Positions 1-12,045 of a DNA stretch of 52,833 nt are shown here, in pieces. Source of the stretch: Prorocentrum cordatum (lineage: Eukaryota > Sar > Dinophyceae > Prorocentrales > Prorocentraceae). The position numbers were made by a program, and so were the translations under genes. The DNA is taken from contig CAUYUJ010006563.1 in NCBI GenBank assembly GCA_963575745.1, positions 1 through 52,833 of the forward strand, written 5' to 3'. Each line of letters starts with the position of its first letter. Positions within the stretch are counted from its first letter, which is position 1. Below the pieces are notes generated by a model that saw only the letters and a program-made list of their open reading frames with translations, had not been told where the DNA came from and ran no database searches.

Positions 1-732
1 GAGGCGCCGCGCCGCGACGTCGTCCTTTCCAGCCTCGGCAACAACGGCGCTGTCGAGCTCGGACGCGAACGGCGGCCCCTCCTCACCCCACAGCCAAGTG
101 TCCTCATCCACCACTCTGCCCGCCCCTCTCAACCTCTCCGTCTGGGCCGCGGCAACGGTCTTCAAACGACCCAGCAATGTCTCCGCCGCGCAATTCTCCT
201 CCTCAGTCCAGCAGTCCGCCTCGCAGTACCCGTATTTCCGCAACGTGCGGGAAGCGCGAGCCTCCAGTCGCAACTCGAAGCGTCGCCGCTCCCGGAACGC
301 CGTCGTATGCCTGGCCCTCATGAAGTCCGCATACTCCGGCAGGTCCTCCTCGAACACCAAGTCCCGGGGATGCTTGACGCGCGTCGTGGCGACGAAACCG
401 ATCCCTGCAACGGCCGCGGTCTTCGCTGACAGGTGCACGCGGACTTTCGCCAACGTCATCCCCTGCGCCTTCCAGTGCGTCAACGCCCATGCCAGCTGCA
501 ACGGGTAGTTCTCGCGCCACACGCCCTCCTCCATGGTGGAAGACACTCTCTGCCTCCAAATGGGCACCCAGTTCAGCCGCTCCTCGTCTCCCGGGAAAAA
601 CGACCGCGGCCGACCCTGCCCGTCTGTCCCTAGATCGATATCATCGAACTCGACGAACACGCAGAGGGGCGCCTGCAAATCCGGCCGAGCGCCATTGTGC
701 GGGTCGGCGCCCTCGGGCCACATGTAGCCGCG
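1..732 (-). pseudogene. RepHel C-terminal part: PIF1 helicase motifs V-VI
   Basis: This is the third reading frame of the element and stays open to the window edge. Seen directly: LRGYMWPEG just after the frame change, then WALTHWKAQGMTL at about 451-492 and GFVATTRVKHPRD at about 358-396. The family equivalents are the PIF1 stretches A-T-V-H-K-x-Q-G-x-T and V-A-x-S-R, which couple ATP hydrolysis to DNA unwinding. Here Trp-Lys-Ala-Gln-Gly takes the usual place of Lys-Ser-Gln-Gly. The part after the Arg motif (about 1-355) is Glu/Arg-rich with no domain I recognise. It follows the main helicase part after an 8-bp duplication that shifts the frame. Confidence 0.8.
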
Positions 733-748
733 CAGCGTACCAGCGTAC
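733..748. repeat. 8-bp tandem duplication causing the helicase frameshift
   Basis: The octamer cagcgtac occurs twice in a row, at 733-740 and 741-748. On the coding strand the frame reads ...NGAMGTL before it and RGYMWPEG... after it, in a different frame. One copy alone would keep the frame continuous. The duplication is thus the visible cause of the break between the two helicase parts. Confidence 0.85.
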
Positions 749-3700
749 CCATCGCCCCGTTCATGAGCCCCGCCTCAACCCAGAGGTTCTGAGTCAACAG
801 CACGCGGGCCCCTTCGCAGACAAACAGCTCGTTCTCGAGTCCGCGGAAGTCCTCGGACGCCATCTGGTCTGGCCTGGACTTCCGCTTTTTCTCCTTTTTG
901 TCGTGGTAGGCACGCAACGCCGCGATGGGCTTGCCACTCGCAGCGGCTACCTGGTACAACCTCTCCATGTTCACTCTATCGGCGCCACATGCACCCGAGG
1001 CCCGATCCTTCCTGCCGTCCATCAGCAGCGGGGCCGTCTCGAAGGCCGCCAGCTCCTCCCTCCCCTCCTTGGTCATTTGCAGCACCGACCTGTTCCGGCG
1101 CCTCAACCACGCATGATCCCGCTGCTCCCAGGTGCACTGCGCCATGCCTTTCGTGACCTCCAAAAAGCGATCAGCATCCTGCCTGTACTCCGCCTGCCGC
1201 TCCTTCGACAGCCCCTCTTTCTCACCGCGCCACCGGTGCACGCGCCGGAGCACGGCCACGTCCTGGAGCGTATCGCGCACGAAACTCCCATTATTCACTA
1301 ACCTGTCCGTGCTCCAGGCGTCGTCGGGGGTCCGCTCCGCCCCCCTGGGCTTGTTCTTTGCAGACCCCCCATACGCGCCCATCCGGTACAGGGGGTCATC
1401 GCCGATTGGCGGCGCCTGCTGCGGATCCCCGGCGAGCACGGCATCCTTCCCGCCGAGATACACTGGCCTCGCACCCTGCGCCGCACTCTTCGCCGCAACA
1501 CCAAGAGTATCCTGCACCTTGAACTCGATCTTGCCCAGCATCTGCCGCCCGATCATGCTCATCTCATCCAACACAAACAACCTCGCCTGACGCAGTCGAG
1601 TCTGCGTCTTTTGAAACCGGTCCCCGTCCTTGCGTACCCATGGGCCGCAATATCCCACCGGCACACCGAACGCCCTGTGCAGGGTGGTCGCGCCATATTT
1701 CAACTGGAACGAGGCGCACCCGGTGGGAGCGGCGAGCAAGCAGCAAATCCGCTCCTCCTCATCAATCTCTTCAGGCCCTCGTCGGATTTCGCGCACGCCG
1801 CGGCGATCTTGATCCAGCCTCGTCCTCGGGGCAAACTGCCGCACCCGCTTTCGCCTCGCGGCTACGAAACTGCGCACGGTGCGCGATTTCCCCGTGCCGG
1901 CCACGCCCGTGACCATCAATCTCAACGGGTCGGCTTCCGAATGGCGGTCGTCCATGACGATGTCGTGGGCGAACTTCTGCCAGGGGTCGAGATCGGCGCG
2001 CTCGACGACCTCGGCCCCGTCGCCTACCTTGGCCTTTCCGTACCACTCATCCCGGAGCTTCTCCAGACGCCCTCTCTCGCTCGTCGACACATTGCACTCC
2101 TCGTTCAACCAATTGAAGTCCTTGGGGTTCACCCGGACCCTGCCGCGCACCTCATCGCCCGCAACATCCCCGACGCGCACGTCCGCCGCCTGCACAGCAG
2201 GGCCAGCCGCGCTGACGCGCTCATCGGCTGGGCGGCGCTCCCACTCGGACGCCTCCCCCGCGGCCGCAGCAGACTCAGCGCCCTCCCCCGGCCGCGCCTC
2301 GCGTAAGACAGCATCCCGAGCCTCCTCGTTCGGGTCCTCGTCCCCGCGCAGCACGAGTCTGTCCACCAAGTCCTCCACTTCCTCCCCCGACTCCGCCTTC
2401 TCGCTGTCTCTGTCATCGTCGCCGCGCTCAGAGCCATCATCGGACGCCTGCCCCCCGGCGCCGCCCGCCGCCTCCTCTGCCCCCGCGCCCCGCCCCTGCT
2501 GTCGCGCCTCATGCCGCCTCACCATTTCGCGTCGCGTCCGGCGCAGCAGCTCCCGGTTGCTAGCGACCCCGTCTTCCATGATGGCGCCGAGCACTTCCTT
2601 GTAGAACGGGTTCGCGCGCTCGTACTGCTCCACGACCCACGCCGGAACCCACTGGCGGAGCATGGGGTCAGTGAGCATCTCCATCATCATATGCCCCCAA
2701 TACTGATCGCTCTGCCCCCCCCAGGCCCTTCCCCCCGACTTGAGCCAGAGTTCTTGCACGCCCAGGAACCGCTCGCTTCCAGCATCCTGGCCAGCACCGC
2801 CCGCCAAAGGCTGAACGAACTCCGTGGCCCCAATGCAAGCCGCCGGCACCGGCCGGACGTCCCTCAGCATCTCCTGTTCGATCATGGCCGTGCGGTCCGC
2901 GGTCGCCATGTGCCGCCAGTGCGCGATGACGTTCGCCCGCGCGTACGCCTCGTGGCAGGCGTGCTGCACGTTCGCGCACTCCGCGCTATAGCCAGGGGTC
3001 ACCTGCAGACACACCGCAGGGTTCCCGCGCCTCAGCTCCCCGCGGTACACAGCGTACTTCCAATAAAATTCGAACAACGACACATCGCGCACCTCTTCCA
3101 CCGAGATGGACTCGTCGCCCCTGGCACGCTGCCGACGCACAAACTCCAGGCGCTTGTCGAACTTGTCCACTTTGCTATCCCAGTGCACAGGCTCGTCATC
3201 TGCCTTGTCCCGCAGCGCAGACGCAGGCTTCAGCGCGCGGGCCCCCGTCGTGTTGAGGGTCACGACGGGCAGCATGGACAAAACCATGGGCAGGCGCAAC
3301 CCCAGCAGCGCCACCTCGTAACAGGGGTAGTCCCGCTCCCCGAGCATCCGAGCAAAGAACTTCTGAATGGAGCGCCGAAGGAAATCAGTCCCTTCGCCCT
3401 CTGGGACGTAAGCGCAGACCTCGTTGACGGCGTCGTCGAGCACCTCCTTGATCATCCGCGAGCCCTTGGGCGCCTTCGTCGCGTACTTCGTGACGTACTC
3501 CACGACCGCCCACAAGTTCAGAACGGGACGCCAGTCAATGTTCCCCATGTTGGCCAACAGCACGTGCTCCTCGAAACTATTGCAGAGCCTGTCGTTCCGC
3601 GGAAACACCGCCTGCCAGTGGCCCTCCCGGCGGCCCTTCTCCATGCGGAACGGCCGGGGCCCGACGCGGCCCCACCTGTCGCTCGGGAAATCATATCGGC

Positions 3701-3833
3701 AGAACACGCACCCCTCCTTTCCGCGAGCACACGCGTGAACCCCGAGCCGCGGCGGCCCCATGCCATGCTTCGTGTGCCGCGCCACCCTGTTCACCAGCGC
3801 AGCCACCAGTCGCCGAACGGGTTGCACGTCCAA
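741..3833 (-). pseudogene. RepHel central part: Rep two-tyrosine motif plus PIF1 helicase motifs I-IV
   Basis: About 1030 residues. Residues 1-50 hold the Helitron segment with ALVNRVARHTKHG and CVFCRYDFP. The Rep catalytic pair is YVTKYATK at residues 113-120 (Tyr113 and Tyr117, genome 3474-3497). In the family these tyrosines nick the DNA strand and hold its 5' end covalently. Residues about 430-600 are Glu/Gly/Ala-rich and probably disordered. The helicase begins near residue 600. Its Walker A motif GVAGTGKS is at 1884-1907, Walker B LDEMS with Asp-Glu at 1563-1568, and motif III GDPQQAPPIG at about 1401-1430. GARVLLTQNLW near the end is a typical PIF1 block. An in-frame TAG (3834-3836) separates it from the HUH part upstream. 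The frame then breaks at 733-748. Confidence 0.9.
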
Positions 3834-4844
3834 CTACCCCGACGCCTCGGACGCAAAGGCCTCGTCCAGAACCTTCCGCAAGTTCAAGCACTCCGGCGCA
3901 GAAGCGGGCACGCTACGCACCGCCCGGCCCTCCGACGTCTCGCGCACAGCCTCGCCCTCCATCTCCACGTCCACGTCGAAGGCGCCAACCTCGTCGTCCC
4001 ACGTGTACCTGCTCGCGCCCGCGTCGTCGTAGCACGGGTTCCACTCCGAGACCACGTGCCCGAAGAACTCATAGAACCGCTTCTCCAAAACGCTCTGCAG
4101 CGCGACGTCCTCATGCTCCGGCTTCAGCACGCCGAATTCGAGACCAGCACCCCCTAGTCGCTGCCCGCGGGCCCCGTGGGGGACCCCAGCAGGTCTCGAC
4201 CCCCGAGCAGCACCGCGGCCCTCAACGCCATCACCATCCCGAACGTCCTCCACGGGATCACCCCCCGCCTCGTCCTCCGGCGCTGGATCCTCTGGCCCGA
4301 CGCGCTCGAAAGCAACGTCGGCCTCCGCCCCCTGGCCGCGGACGCCCTCCTCCCCTTGCACGAGCACCAGCCACCCTCGAACCACCAGGGCGTCGAGGAG
4401 CGCAGAAGCCCTGCCCACGAACTCATCCTCGTCGTCGCCTGCGCCATCTTCACTACATGATCCCGAAGCCGCAGAGCCCTCACCCTCAGGAGCCCGCGGC
4501 GCACGCTGGCCAGGCCGGCCGGCAACGGCGCGCAGGACCTGCTCCAGGGCAGCGAGGGCAGCACCACGACGCCTCCGCTCCTGCAGGGGCCAGGCCAGCG
4601 GTCCTGCCTCAAGCGAGGGCTGGCACGCCGCCACGTCACTCGCCACGCTCGGCGGAAGCATGTCCCCCTCCCCGTCCACGTCCGCGCGAACCCGCGCAAC
4701 CGCCGGCCCAGGCAGCCCCACGCTGAACCCGTGGCAATGCAGATTGCCATCCGCGCCACACTCGGCCCTGGCCATGGCCATGTACTTGAACTGCTCCGAG
4801 TGGGGAAGCACGGCGAGCATCACCATCCGCATGTTCAGCTCCAC
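3834..4844 (-). pseudogene. RepHel: Rep nuclease HUH part
   Basis: About 336 residues. The metal-binding HUH motif of rolling-circle Rep proteins is visible as GNLHCHGF, with His36 and His38 flanking Cys37 (genome 4731-4739). It is preceded by LNMRMVMLAVLPHSEQFKYMAMARAECG, the kind of block found before HUH in Helitrons. The two-tyrosine motif follows about 410 residues later, beyond the in-frame TAG at 3834-3836. The segment between is Glu/Ala/Arg-rich, with DEFVG at mid-length and a more ordered stretch VLEKRFYEFFGHVVSEWNP near residues 250-270. The usual Helitron HUH-to-Y2 distance is shorter, so this copy carries a long insertion there. It is joined upstream to the Helitron_like_N part by a frameshift near 4845, in a short G run on the coding strand. 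Confidence 0.85.
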
Positions 4845-6051
4845 CCAAGGCCATCATGTAGGCCACCAGGTCCGGGTTGTCCCGCGCGAAACGGAAGCGC
4901 TCCTCTCGCCCGTCACCAACCCAATCCCCCAGAGCACGGTCTCCCGCCGCCCGCGCCCCTGGACCTCCCCCCATGCGCTGAATGTCATACGCGGCGGTGT
5001 AAAACGGATTCTGCGTCCACCAAATGGACGGGTGACGGCCGAGCCCGACGACATCCGGCACAAGCGCACGCCCGCGCTGAGTCCGCCCCTGCCCCGCCGG
5101 CAGGTCCAGCTCGCGGAGGAACCGCCTGCCGACCGGCTCGGCGCCGTCCGCCTGAGTGCCCTCGACCCAGGGCGGGTGCCAGGACAGGTGCTTCACGGTG
5201 CTCTGCTACTTCTTCGACTCATACGACCAGTGCATGGTGGTCGAGGGCACATCGCGGCCCACGTTCGCGAGCTGGCCCACCAGGATCCGCACGCGGTCCT
5301 CGCTCTCCAGGATTTGCCTGAGCCCGCCCTTCGTCATCACACTTGGGCCCTGGACGCCGAGGCCCGCGCGCCTGTACATGGTCCGATACACCCCAATACC
5401 CTTGCCCCGCGCCTCGTTCAGGAGCAGCACGTTCACCATGGCCCACATCACGCGCTGGCCACGCGGGCCGCCGACGAACTGCCCGGTGCGGTAGCACATC
5501 AGGTGCTGCACCCAGTCCTGCACGGACACCCGCCGGGGACGGTCGTCGAAGAGGTCGCCGATGCCCATGGGAAACTCCAACGGGAACGCCCTCGCGAAAC
5601 GCCCGATGGCGCGCGCCGGGACCTGGTCCTCGCTCTGTCCGGGCCAGCCGTAAATCAAGCGCTCACCCGTCCGCGCGACTGCCTCGTCCTCGTCAAACTC
5701 CGGCAAGTTCTCCTCGACGCACCCCGTGTCCCTATCGCGCGCAGCTGCCACGAACTTTCCCGCCATGGCCAGCTCGAGCATCACCTCGTCCAAAACCGAC
5801 TCGCGAGAGACGCCGCCCTCCGCACCGGCAAACCGGCCCTGCACACGGGGTCGCATCCAATCGACTAGGAACTCGACGCGCACGCAGTCCACGGCCACGC
5901 GGTCCCTCTGCACGGACTTCACGGCGTTATCCTCCCGCGCCGCAGCCAGCAGGCGGCCGAACAGGTCCTCCGTCGTCTCGTCGTCACCAAACTTCAACCC
6001 CTCCAACTGGCCCTCCGCCTCCGGCTGCAACCCCGTCCACCATCGCTGCAC
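4845..6051 (-). pseudogene. RepHel: Helitron_like_N region with an in-frame TAG
   Basis: One frame of about 400 residues, interrupted by TAG at 5206-5208 between SYESKK and VKHLSWHPP. Seen: FPMGIGDLFDDRP, then VQDWVQHLMCYRTGQFVGG and MWAMVNVLLLNEARGKG (about 5400-5570). This is the pattern of the Helitron helicase-like N-terminal domain that precedes Rep in these proteins. Further on, HPSIWWTQNPFYTAAYDIQRM (about 4975-5040) matches the 'WWTQNP' segment of the same region. The segment before 5600 contains a helical block around VLDEVMLELAMAGKFVAAARD. It is joined upstream by a frameshift near 6051, at a G run, and downstream by one near 4845. Confidence 0.85.
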
Positions 6052-9000
6052 TGCCCCACATACTCAAACTGCGCCTTGTCGAGCCACGCACTGAACACGT
6101 CGTGATCAACGGCCATGGCTTCATCTTCCACGCCGACGTCGAACTCCCCGTCAGCCGCCGCATCGGCATCACCCTCGGCCGCGGCCTCCGCGCCGCCCTC
6201 GTCGCCTCCCCGCGCATCGTCGCCCTCGTGGCCAGCAGGCTCGCGCCCGGCGTCGTCGCGGGGCCCGACGAAGTGCACGTCGAAGCCCGCGGCAATGAAC
6301 TGGCGCGGCGTGACGACGTCGACGCCACAGGGGACGCAATCCCGAGCAATGGCCTCCGCTTCCGTCACGGGCCCAAGCTCCTCCGGCTCCCCAGCCTCGC
6401 CCCCCGACGGCAGGACGCCGTCTTCGCTCTCTCTCGGCGCGTAGGACGCGAGGATCTCGTCGTCCGGGAGCACGTCAAACAGGCGCGGGTCGTAGTACTA
6501 GTGCATGGGCTCGTCCGCAGTACCCCCCAGGCGCCAGGGCCCATACGTGCCCGCAAACGCACACAACGCCCGGAGCACGTGCCCGCAGTAGCGCCAGCTC
6601 ACGTGCAGGCCCTCCACGACCTCCTTCCCGAACCCTACATTCCGCCGCAACATCAAGCTGAAGGGCACTTTCCGAGGGTGCCAGGGCAGCACCACCCGCG
6701 GCTCCACGTGCTCCTGCAGCTCCCTCCCCCTGCCTCCATGAACGTACTCGATGATCACGTCCCCGCTGAGCAGCACCTCCACGACGCGCCCTGGAAAGAC
6801 CAGGCGCCCGTGCAGGTCCACGCCGAAGCGCTGCCGCTCCTCGTCCGTGCAGCCCGCGGCCAAGCGCTCGGGGCGGCGCGGGTCGTCGGGGCGCTCGCCG
6901 GGCCCACGCGCCGAGTTCACGCGGTCCCCGACACGGAACCCCTTCATGAGGTCGTGGCGCCGCGAGAACCCTGCCACGTCCTGCGGGAACGAGATGATGT
7001 TCTTGCGGAACTTGCGCAGCCCCGTGCGGGACACCGTGGCCAGGTGCACCTGCATGTGGTCCAGGGCAATGAGCAGGCTCTCCGTGAGCGTGGCCTGGTC
7101 GAAAAGCTCGCGCAGGTCATCGGACGGGAAGCGGACGCACGGGTCCATGTGGTTCTGCGCGGTGCGGAGCCCCACCACCTGATACAGGTCGTCCTCCGTG
7201 GCCGCGGCCGCGGCCTGCTTGTCCAGGTCCTGCCTGCACCGCATACACACGCCCCTGCACTCCAGAGCGAAGCCGTCCGGCGGGACGCGCGGCGGCACCT
7301 CGTCCCACTCGGCCACCTCCGTGCTGCACGCGGCCAGCCCGTCCCCGCCGCGCCGCAGCAGCAGCATCTCCTCCGCGAGCTGCACCGGCGGCTCGAAGGC
7401 CGGGTGGAACGCCGGGAACCGCTCCTGGCACTCGTGGCACGTGAACTTCACCATCCGCGTCAGGATCGCCTGCGCCGCCTGCACCGCCCGCACGGACGCG
7501 TCGCGCAGCTGCACGTCGTTCTTCGCCACGCGCAGCGGCACCGTCTTCAGCGCCAGCAGCATGCACTTCTGGTGCACATCTCCCGCGGCCAGGCGCCGAC
7601 GGTGGTCAAGCAGAACCTCCCGCCATCCGTGGCCCGCGCGATTGCGAACGCGCCCTTGCGCTTTAAACGCCCACTCCTGCGCCTCGGGCATGGCCCCGAA
7701 CACGAACACCTCCCGAGCGGCATGCCCCTCCTTCGCGGGGACACCCCCTGGAGCCCATCTCGTCCGAATCTCCACCCGCAGAGCATCGCCGTAGCGGCCG
7801 CGTTTCTTCGCTCGACGCCCTCGCCCTCGACCCCCGCGACCCGCCCCCCTGGCGCCCTGGGCGGAGGCCTGCCGCAGCGCGTCGAGGCCCTCCATCACAG
7901 TGCGCTCGCCCGCACCGCCCTCGGTCAGCAGCCCCGCCACGCCCGCGTCCCCCTGGAGCTGACCCACCCAGACGCGGCCCGGGTTCTCGCCCTCCTCCGC
8001 CCTGCGCACGCGGGGGCCCTGGCCCCGCCACCACGCACCCGCCATGTCCGCGGGCTCCCGCCACCCTGCAGGGCGCTCCACGGGCAAGACGACCACGTCG
8101 TCGTCCGGGACCACGTTCGCCGCGAAGCCCACCGCAACGCGAGACTCGCGCTGCCACAGAGCCTGGAAGTCGTCCGCGTCTCCCCCACCCGGCTCATCGC
8201 AGCACCGCACCGCGCGCCACTGCGTCGCGCCACCCTCGCCCACGACTGGCGTCTGCAGCATGCTACACACGAAGCGCACCCGAGGCCACTGGGAGCGCCA
8301 ACGGAAGTCTTCCTCCACGGAAACCTCCTCCCACCCCGTGCGCGCCTCGCTGGGGTCGCGACCCTGCGCGCGTCCCTCTAGCTGCAGCAGCGCGCGCCCG
8401 AAGCGGCCCGGTTGCCCTGGCTCCATGAGCGCACCCCACAGCGCGTCCCCGTCGGACCCCTGGAAGCGCACGGCAGCCCGATCGCACCCTCGCCGCGACA
8501 CCAAGTACTCGCGCACGGCATCGACCAGCTGCCGCAGCCGCTTCTCCTTCAAGTGCGGCACGGACGCCACTGCCCACGCGCGCGCAGGCGCACCCCCGCT
8601 TCGAGGCAAGGCAGCGCGGCGCGGCGCGCGCCCCTCCGCGCCCTCCGCCGCTCGCGACGCCGCCAAGTCTGCCTCCGCCGGCGGCCCGGCACCATCGAGG
8701 CGCACGAGTTCCGCGTCGAGCGCCGCGCGCACCTCGCCCGGCAGCGCCACGTCGTCCTCCGAGGCGACCTCGCGGTCCGACGCGGACCGCTCGTCCTCAT
8801 GCTCCGACGCCGAGAGCTCCGCCATCTCGGCGAACAGCTCGCCGCCGCGTGCCTTTCCCGCGGCCCCGCGCCCCGCGCCGCCCGCCTCGGCCCGTTCTTC
8901 GGCGGACGTCATGCGCCCGAGCCTCCTGCGCTTCGCTGGCCTCGCCGCCTCCGCCGCATCCTCGCCAGCACGCCCGCAATCGTCAGCCCCGCTCGCAGCA

Positions 9001-9200
9001 CTGGCACCGGCCGCCTCTGCCTCAGACATCTTGCGCCCCACCCGCCGCCTCCCCGCGCCGCGCCCCGCGCCGCCCCCGGCAGCCTCCGCCTCGGACGTCT
9101 TACGGCCCAGCCGCCGCTTCCCACGGCCCCCGCGCGGCCCCCCGTTGGCCTCCACCTCCGACGTCTTGCGCCCCAACCGCCGCTTCCCGCCCCCCGCGCG
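6052..9200 (-). pseudogene. RepHel: DUF6570-like zinc-binding region with N-terminal basic repeats
   Basis: Frame open from about 9200, with one TAG at 6498-6500 between EPMH and YYDPRLFD. The first 250 residues are Ala/Arg/Glu-rich and repeat the motif KRRLGRKTSE at about 9158-9185, 9098-9122, 9028-9055 and 8907-8935. A fifth copy, KRRVGRKTSQEERD, lies at about 9336-9362 in the neighbouring frame. The ordered part includes ILTRMVKFTCHECQERFPAF, then C-x3-C-x2-C (CRGVCMRC), then LTESLLIALDHMQVH and FRKNIISFPQDV. This order resembles the DUF6570 region that sits upstream of Helitron_like_N in many eukaryotic Helitron proteins. Its role is not established; the Cys pairs suggest metal or nucleic-acid binding. 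The change of frame near 9195 is at a run of eight C. Confidence 0.7.
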
Positions 9201-10254
9201 CCCCCCCCGCACCGCCGCCCTCGCACACCGCGCCGCCCGCCGCGTCGTCGCCCTCGCCGCCGCGCGCAGCGCCTTGATCCTCCGACGCAAGACTCGCCTC
9301 AGCGCCCTCCGCCCGGTCGCGCTCCTCCTGCGACGTCTTGCGCCCCACGCGCCGCTTCCGACCACGCCGGCGCACGCCCCCAGCGACGCCGTCCTCCTGC
9401 GGCCCTTCCCCCGCGGCGTCGCCGCCCTCTCCCCCGAGCGCAGCGCCCTGGTCCCCCGACGCAGCAGCCGCCGCCCCCGCGCACCGCGCCGCCGCGCCCC
9501 TCAACCCTCAGTCCAGGTCGGTGTCGCGAACCTTATAGTACTCATCCCCACGCGCACGCGCAGCGCAGGCAGGCAAGAGCAGGCGCCAGCAATGGCACCG
9601 ATCGCACTGCGCCCAGTTCCGCATGCAAAACAGGTGCGACGCCCCGTCGTCGGCGCCCGCGCACACCCCGGCCCCGCCGCCGCCGTCGGCCCCCAGATCC
9701 TCGCCGGGCACTTGCCCCGCACTCTCGTTCGCGTGCAGCCTGTTCCCCTTGGACCGCGGATCGACGTGCGGATAGCACTGCGGCCCTGCAAACTGCTTGA
9801 GGTACTGCTGCTTCATCGGGTACCTTCGAATCTCGTCGCTGGTCAAGCGCAGCGCCTCCATGCAGTCCTTCTCGCTGCAGTCCACCTCGCTGGCCTGCAA
9901 CTGCGCCAAGTACTTGTTGAAGACTGGCCTGCTGTACCACATGAACACCGTACCCCCCTCCCGCCCATTGTACGACTCCCTCTCGGACCCGAACCGAGTT
10001 TCGCCCTCTCCGCAGCGATCTTGCGCGGTCCGCACCCCTGCGCCCTGCTCATACACGAAGCCCGATCGCTTATAGTTTTTGGTCATTCTGAAATTATCAT
10101 GCACCTGCTTCAGGCACTGCTCATACTCACTGTTCGACAGCACGAACCGCCCGTGCTCGTCCACCTCACACAGCGACTTCAACTCAGGCTTCATCTTCGC
10201 CGCCGCTTCCCACATCGCGTGCCGCGCGTACCACTGCTTCGACGGCTTGTTCGC
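9201..10254 (-). pseudogene. RepHel accessory part with CW-like zinc finger
   Basis: The frame runs from the TAG at 10255 and is interrupted by a TGA at 9508-9510. Seen: MWEAAAKMKPELKSLCEVDEHG, then YSRPVFNKYLAQLQASEVDC, and near the end NWAQCDRCHCWRLLLP (about 9574-9622). The spacing W-x-Q-C-x2-C-x2-W-R-x-L is that of the CW-type zinc finger, a reader of methylated histone H3 in host proteins. The second cysteine pair is not clear, so the finger may be degenerate or cut by the TGA. After the TGA the same frame continues for about 100 residues, including KRRVGRKTSQEERD. A CW finger inside a Helitron protein would fit chromatin targeting; this is inference. Confidence 0.6.
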
Positions 10255-12045
10255 CTACAAAGCAAACTCCTTGAACTTGTCCAACGCGAGCGCAGGAAGT
10301 GGACCCCTGACGCGCCCGTGCGGACACCCATGCCTGGCACACTTCCCGCACACGTCGCTCCCTTACTGCGGCCGAAACCGACACTGCTCCCGCCCCCAGC
10401 CGCCTCCCCACGTCATCCCTTTGCAGCGGTCCTCGTCCACGTAATCCGGCTGGAACTGCCTGGACTCCGCCTCCGTCGCGAGCGACCCTTCCGCAGCCCC
10501 GCGCGACCGACGCGCTCTCCTGCCCTTTCGCGAGACCCCCACGAACTCCGCGCCGCTCGCACCTCCTCCATCATCGTCGCTACTGAAATCCGTCATGCCA
10601 CGGATACTCGGCAACGCACTGCCCGAAGCCCGCCCTCCACCACGTCCCCCAACGCGCCCCCGCCCCCCACGCGGGCCGCGGCCGCCGCGGCCGCTCTGAC
10701 CTCCGCCTGCAGCAGGCCCCGCGACAATACCCGCGTCGTCGTCGTCGCTGCTGAAATCGGTCATACCTCGAATGCGCTGCATCTGCGCGCGCGCGGCTGG
10801 CGCGGCACCACCCCCGCGCCCGGGCGCGCCCTCCATCCCACCGCGATTGCCCTCGGCCTCCGCTGAACCCTCGTCGTCGTCACTGAAATCAGTCATCCCC
10901 GGAATCCTAGGGAGCGCCGCGGCCCTGCCAACGCTATCGCTCCCACGGCTCTCGGACGCACGTCGCGTCGCCCCCCCTTCCGCCGGGTCGGCCCCGCGCG
11001 GAACCTCGACACCTGCAGCAACACCCGCCGCCTCCTCGCCGCGCCGCGTCCTCGCAACAACGCCGGCCATGACGTTCGGGTTCTGCGCGCCGCGCAGATG
11101 CGCACCTCGCTGAGTCTTCGCGGCCGCTTTCTTCTTCGGCGCATTCTTCTTCGGCGCCCCCGCCACCGACCGCTCCCACGGCGCGACGCCGCCATCTCCG
11201 ATGGGCACGCCGTCGGCCAGGCGGCCGTCCACATCGACGACCGCGGCGACGTGCCCCTCTGGATACCACACAACACTACCCATGTCCTGCCCCTCCGCGC
11301 AACCCAAAGGCCACGCGCCGGAACACTCCCCACGCAGTACATGGCCTGCGCTGTCAGCCTCATACACGCGCACCCTCGCCCGCCGCGCCTCCAGCCATGC
11401 CTGAACCGGCGCAAAATTCATTCTCTCCGCAGCGTCACCGCACGCCCCAGCCCCGGAATCATTGGCGCACTGCAACTCGAAGAAACACTCCGCGTGCGCG
11501 CGCGTGCCGGAACCCCCACACCGAGACACACTCAATTGCAAGCACTTATTCCGCCACGGCCCCAGGCAATCCCCCGCATCGACGACTCCGAATCGCCCCG
11601 ACGCGACGCCTCGTCGCAGGCGCCGACTCCACGCGCGGGACGCGCCAGACGCCCCGGCAGCACCGAGCCCCACGCGCGAAAGCTTGTCCCAAGGCACCCC
11701 GCCCAGAGCGACGAAAAGACAAACCACGCGAAGCGCGGCAACACCGACGCACTGCCCCGCACCCTGCGACGCCCTCCAGGCAGCATCCCCCACGCACTCG
11801 TCCGCGCCCTGGCCCGCCCTGCCCTTGGCTCCGCCGATCCCAATGCCGGGGGAGAACCTGCGCGCGCACACGCGCCGCCCCCCGCACCTCCGCGCGAAGA
11901 GCCCACGCAAGCCACAATAAAACCACTTGGCGACACGAACATTCGCGGCAGACGGCACACCGTCCGGCAAAGCTTCCGCGTCGCGACAGAAGGTCTCTCT
12001 CTCCTTCCACAGGCGCGCCACAGCGGCCCGCCGCGCCGTGACCAC
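10255..12045 (-). pseudogene. RepHel accessory part: GMTDFS-DDD repeats and Cys/His cluster
   Basis: It begins with RLWKERETFCRDAEAL and KVRVAKWFYCGLRGLFARR, which are shared almost exactly with the second copy at 31.5-32.1 kb. Then follow a Gly/Ala-rich stretch, a Lys-rich stretch (APKKNAPKKKAAAK) and three copies of the acidic motif I-x-GMTDFS-x-DDD, at about 10883-10900, 10750-10768 and 10582-10600. The C-terminal end reads RCKGMTWGGGWGREQC, a TAA stop (10363-10365), then DVCGKCARHGCPHGRVRGP and a TAG (10255-10257). The Cys and His spacing across the TAA suggests a zinc-binding unit. No known family name is offered. Both stops could each come from one C-to-T change in a Gln codon. Confidence 0.6.

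Noticed and set aside
2511-4157. Long plus-strand frame, and similar ones at 5343-8381 and 8044-10866
   Set aside because: They are antisense to the Helitron protein, are Arg/Pro/Ala/His-rich, and show no domain. GC-rich sequence leaves such frames open by chance.
3834-10257. Reassignment of UAG/UAA to glutamine
   Set aside because: It would explain five stops but not the two TGAs and at least five frameshifts; decay or assembly error is simpler.
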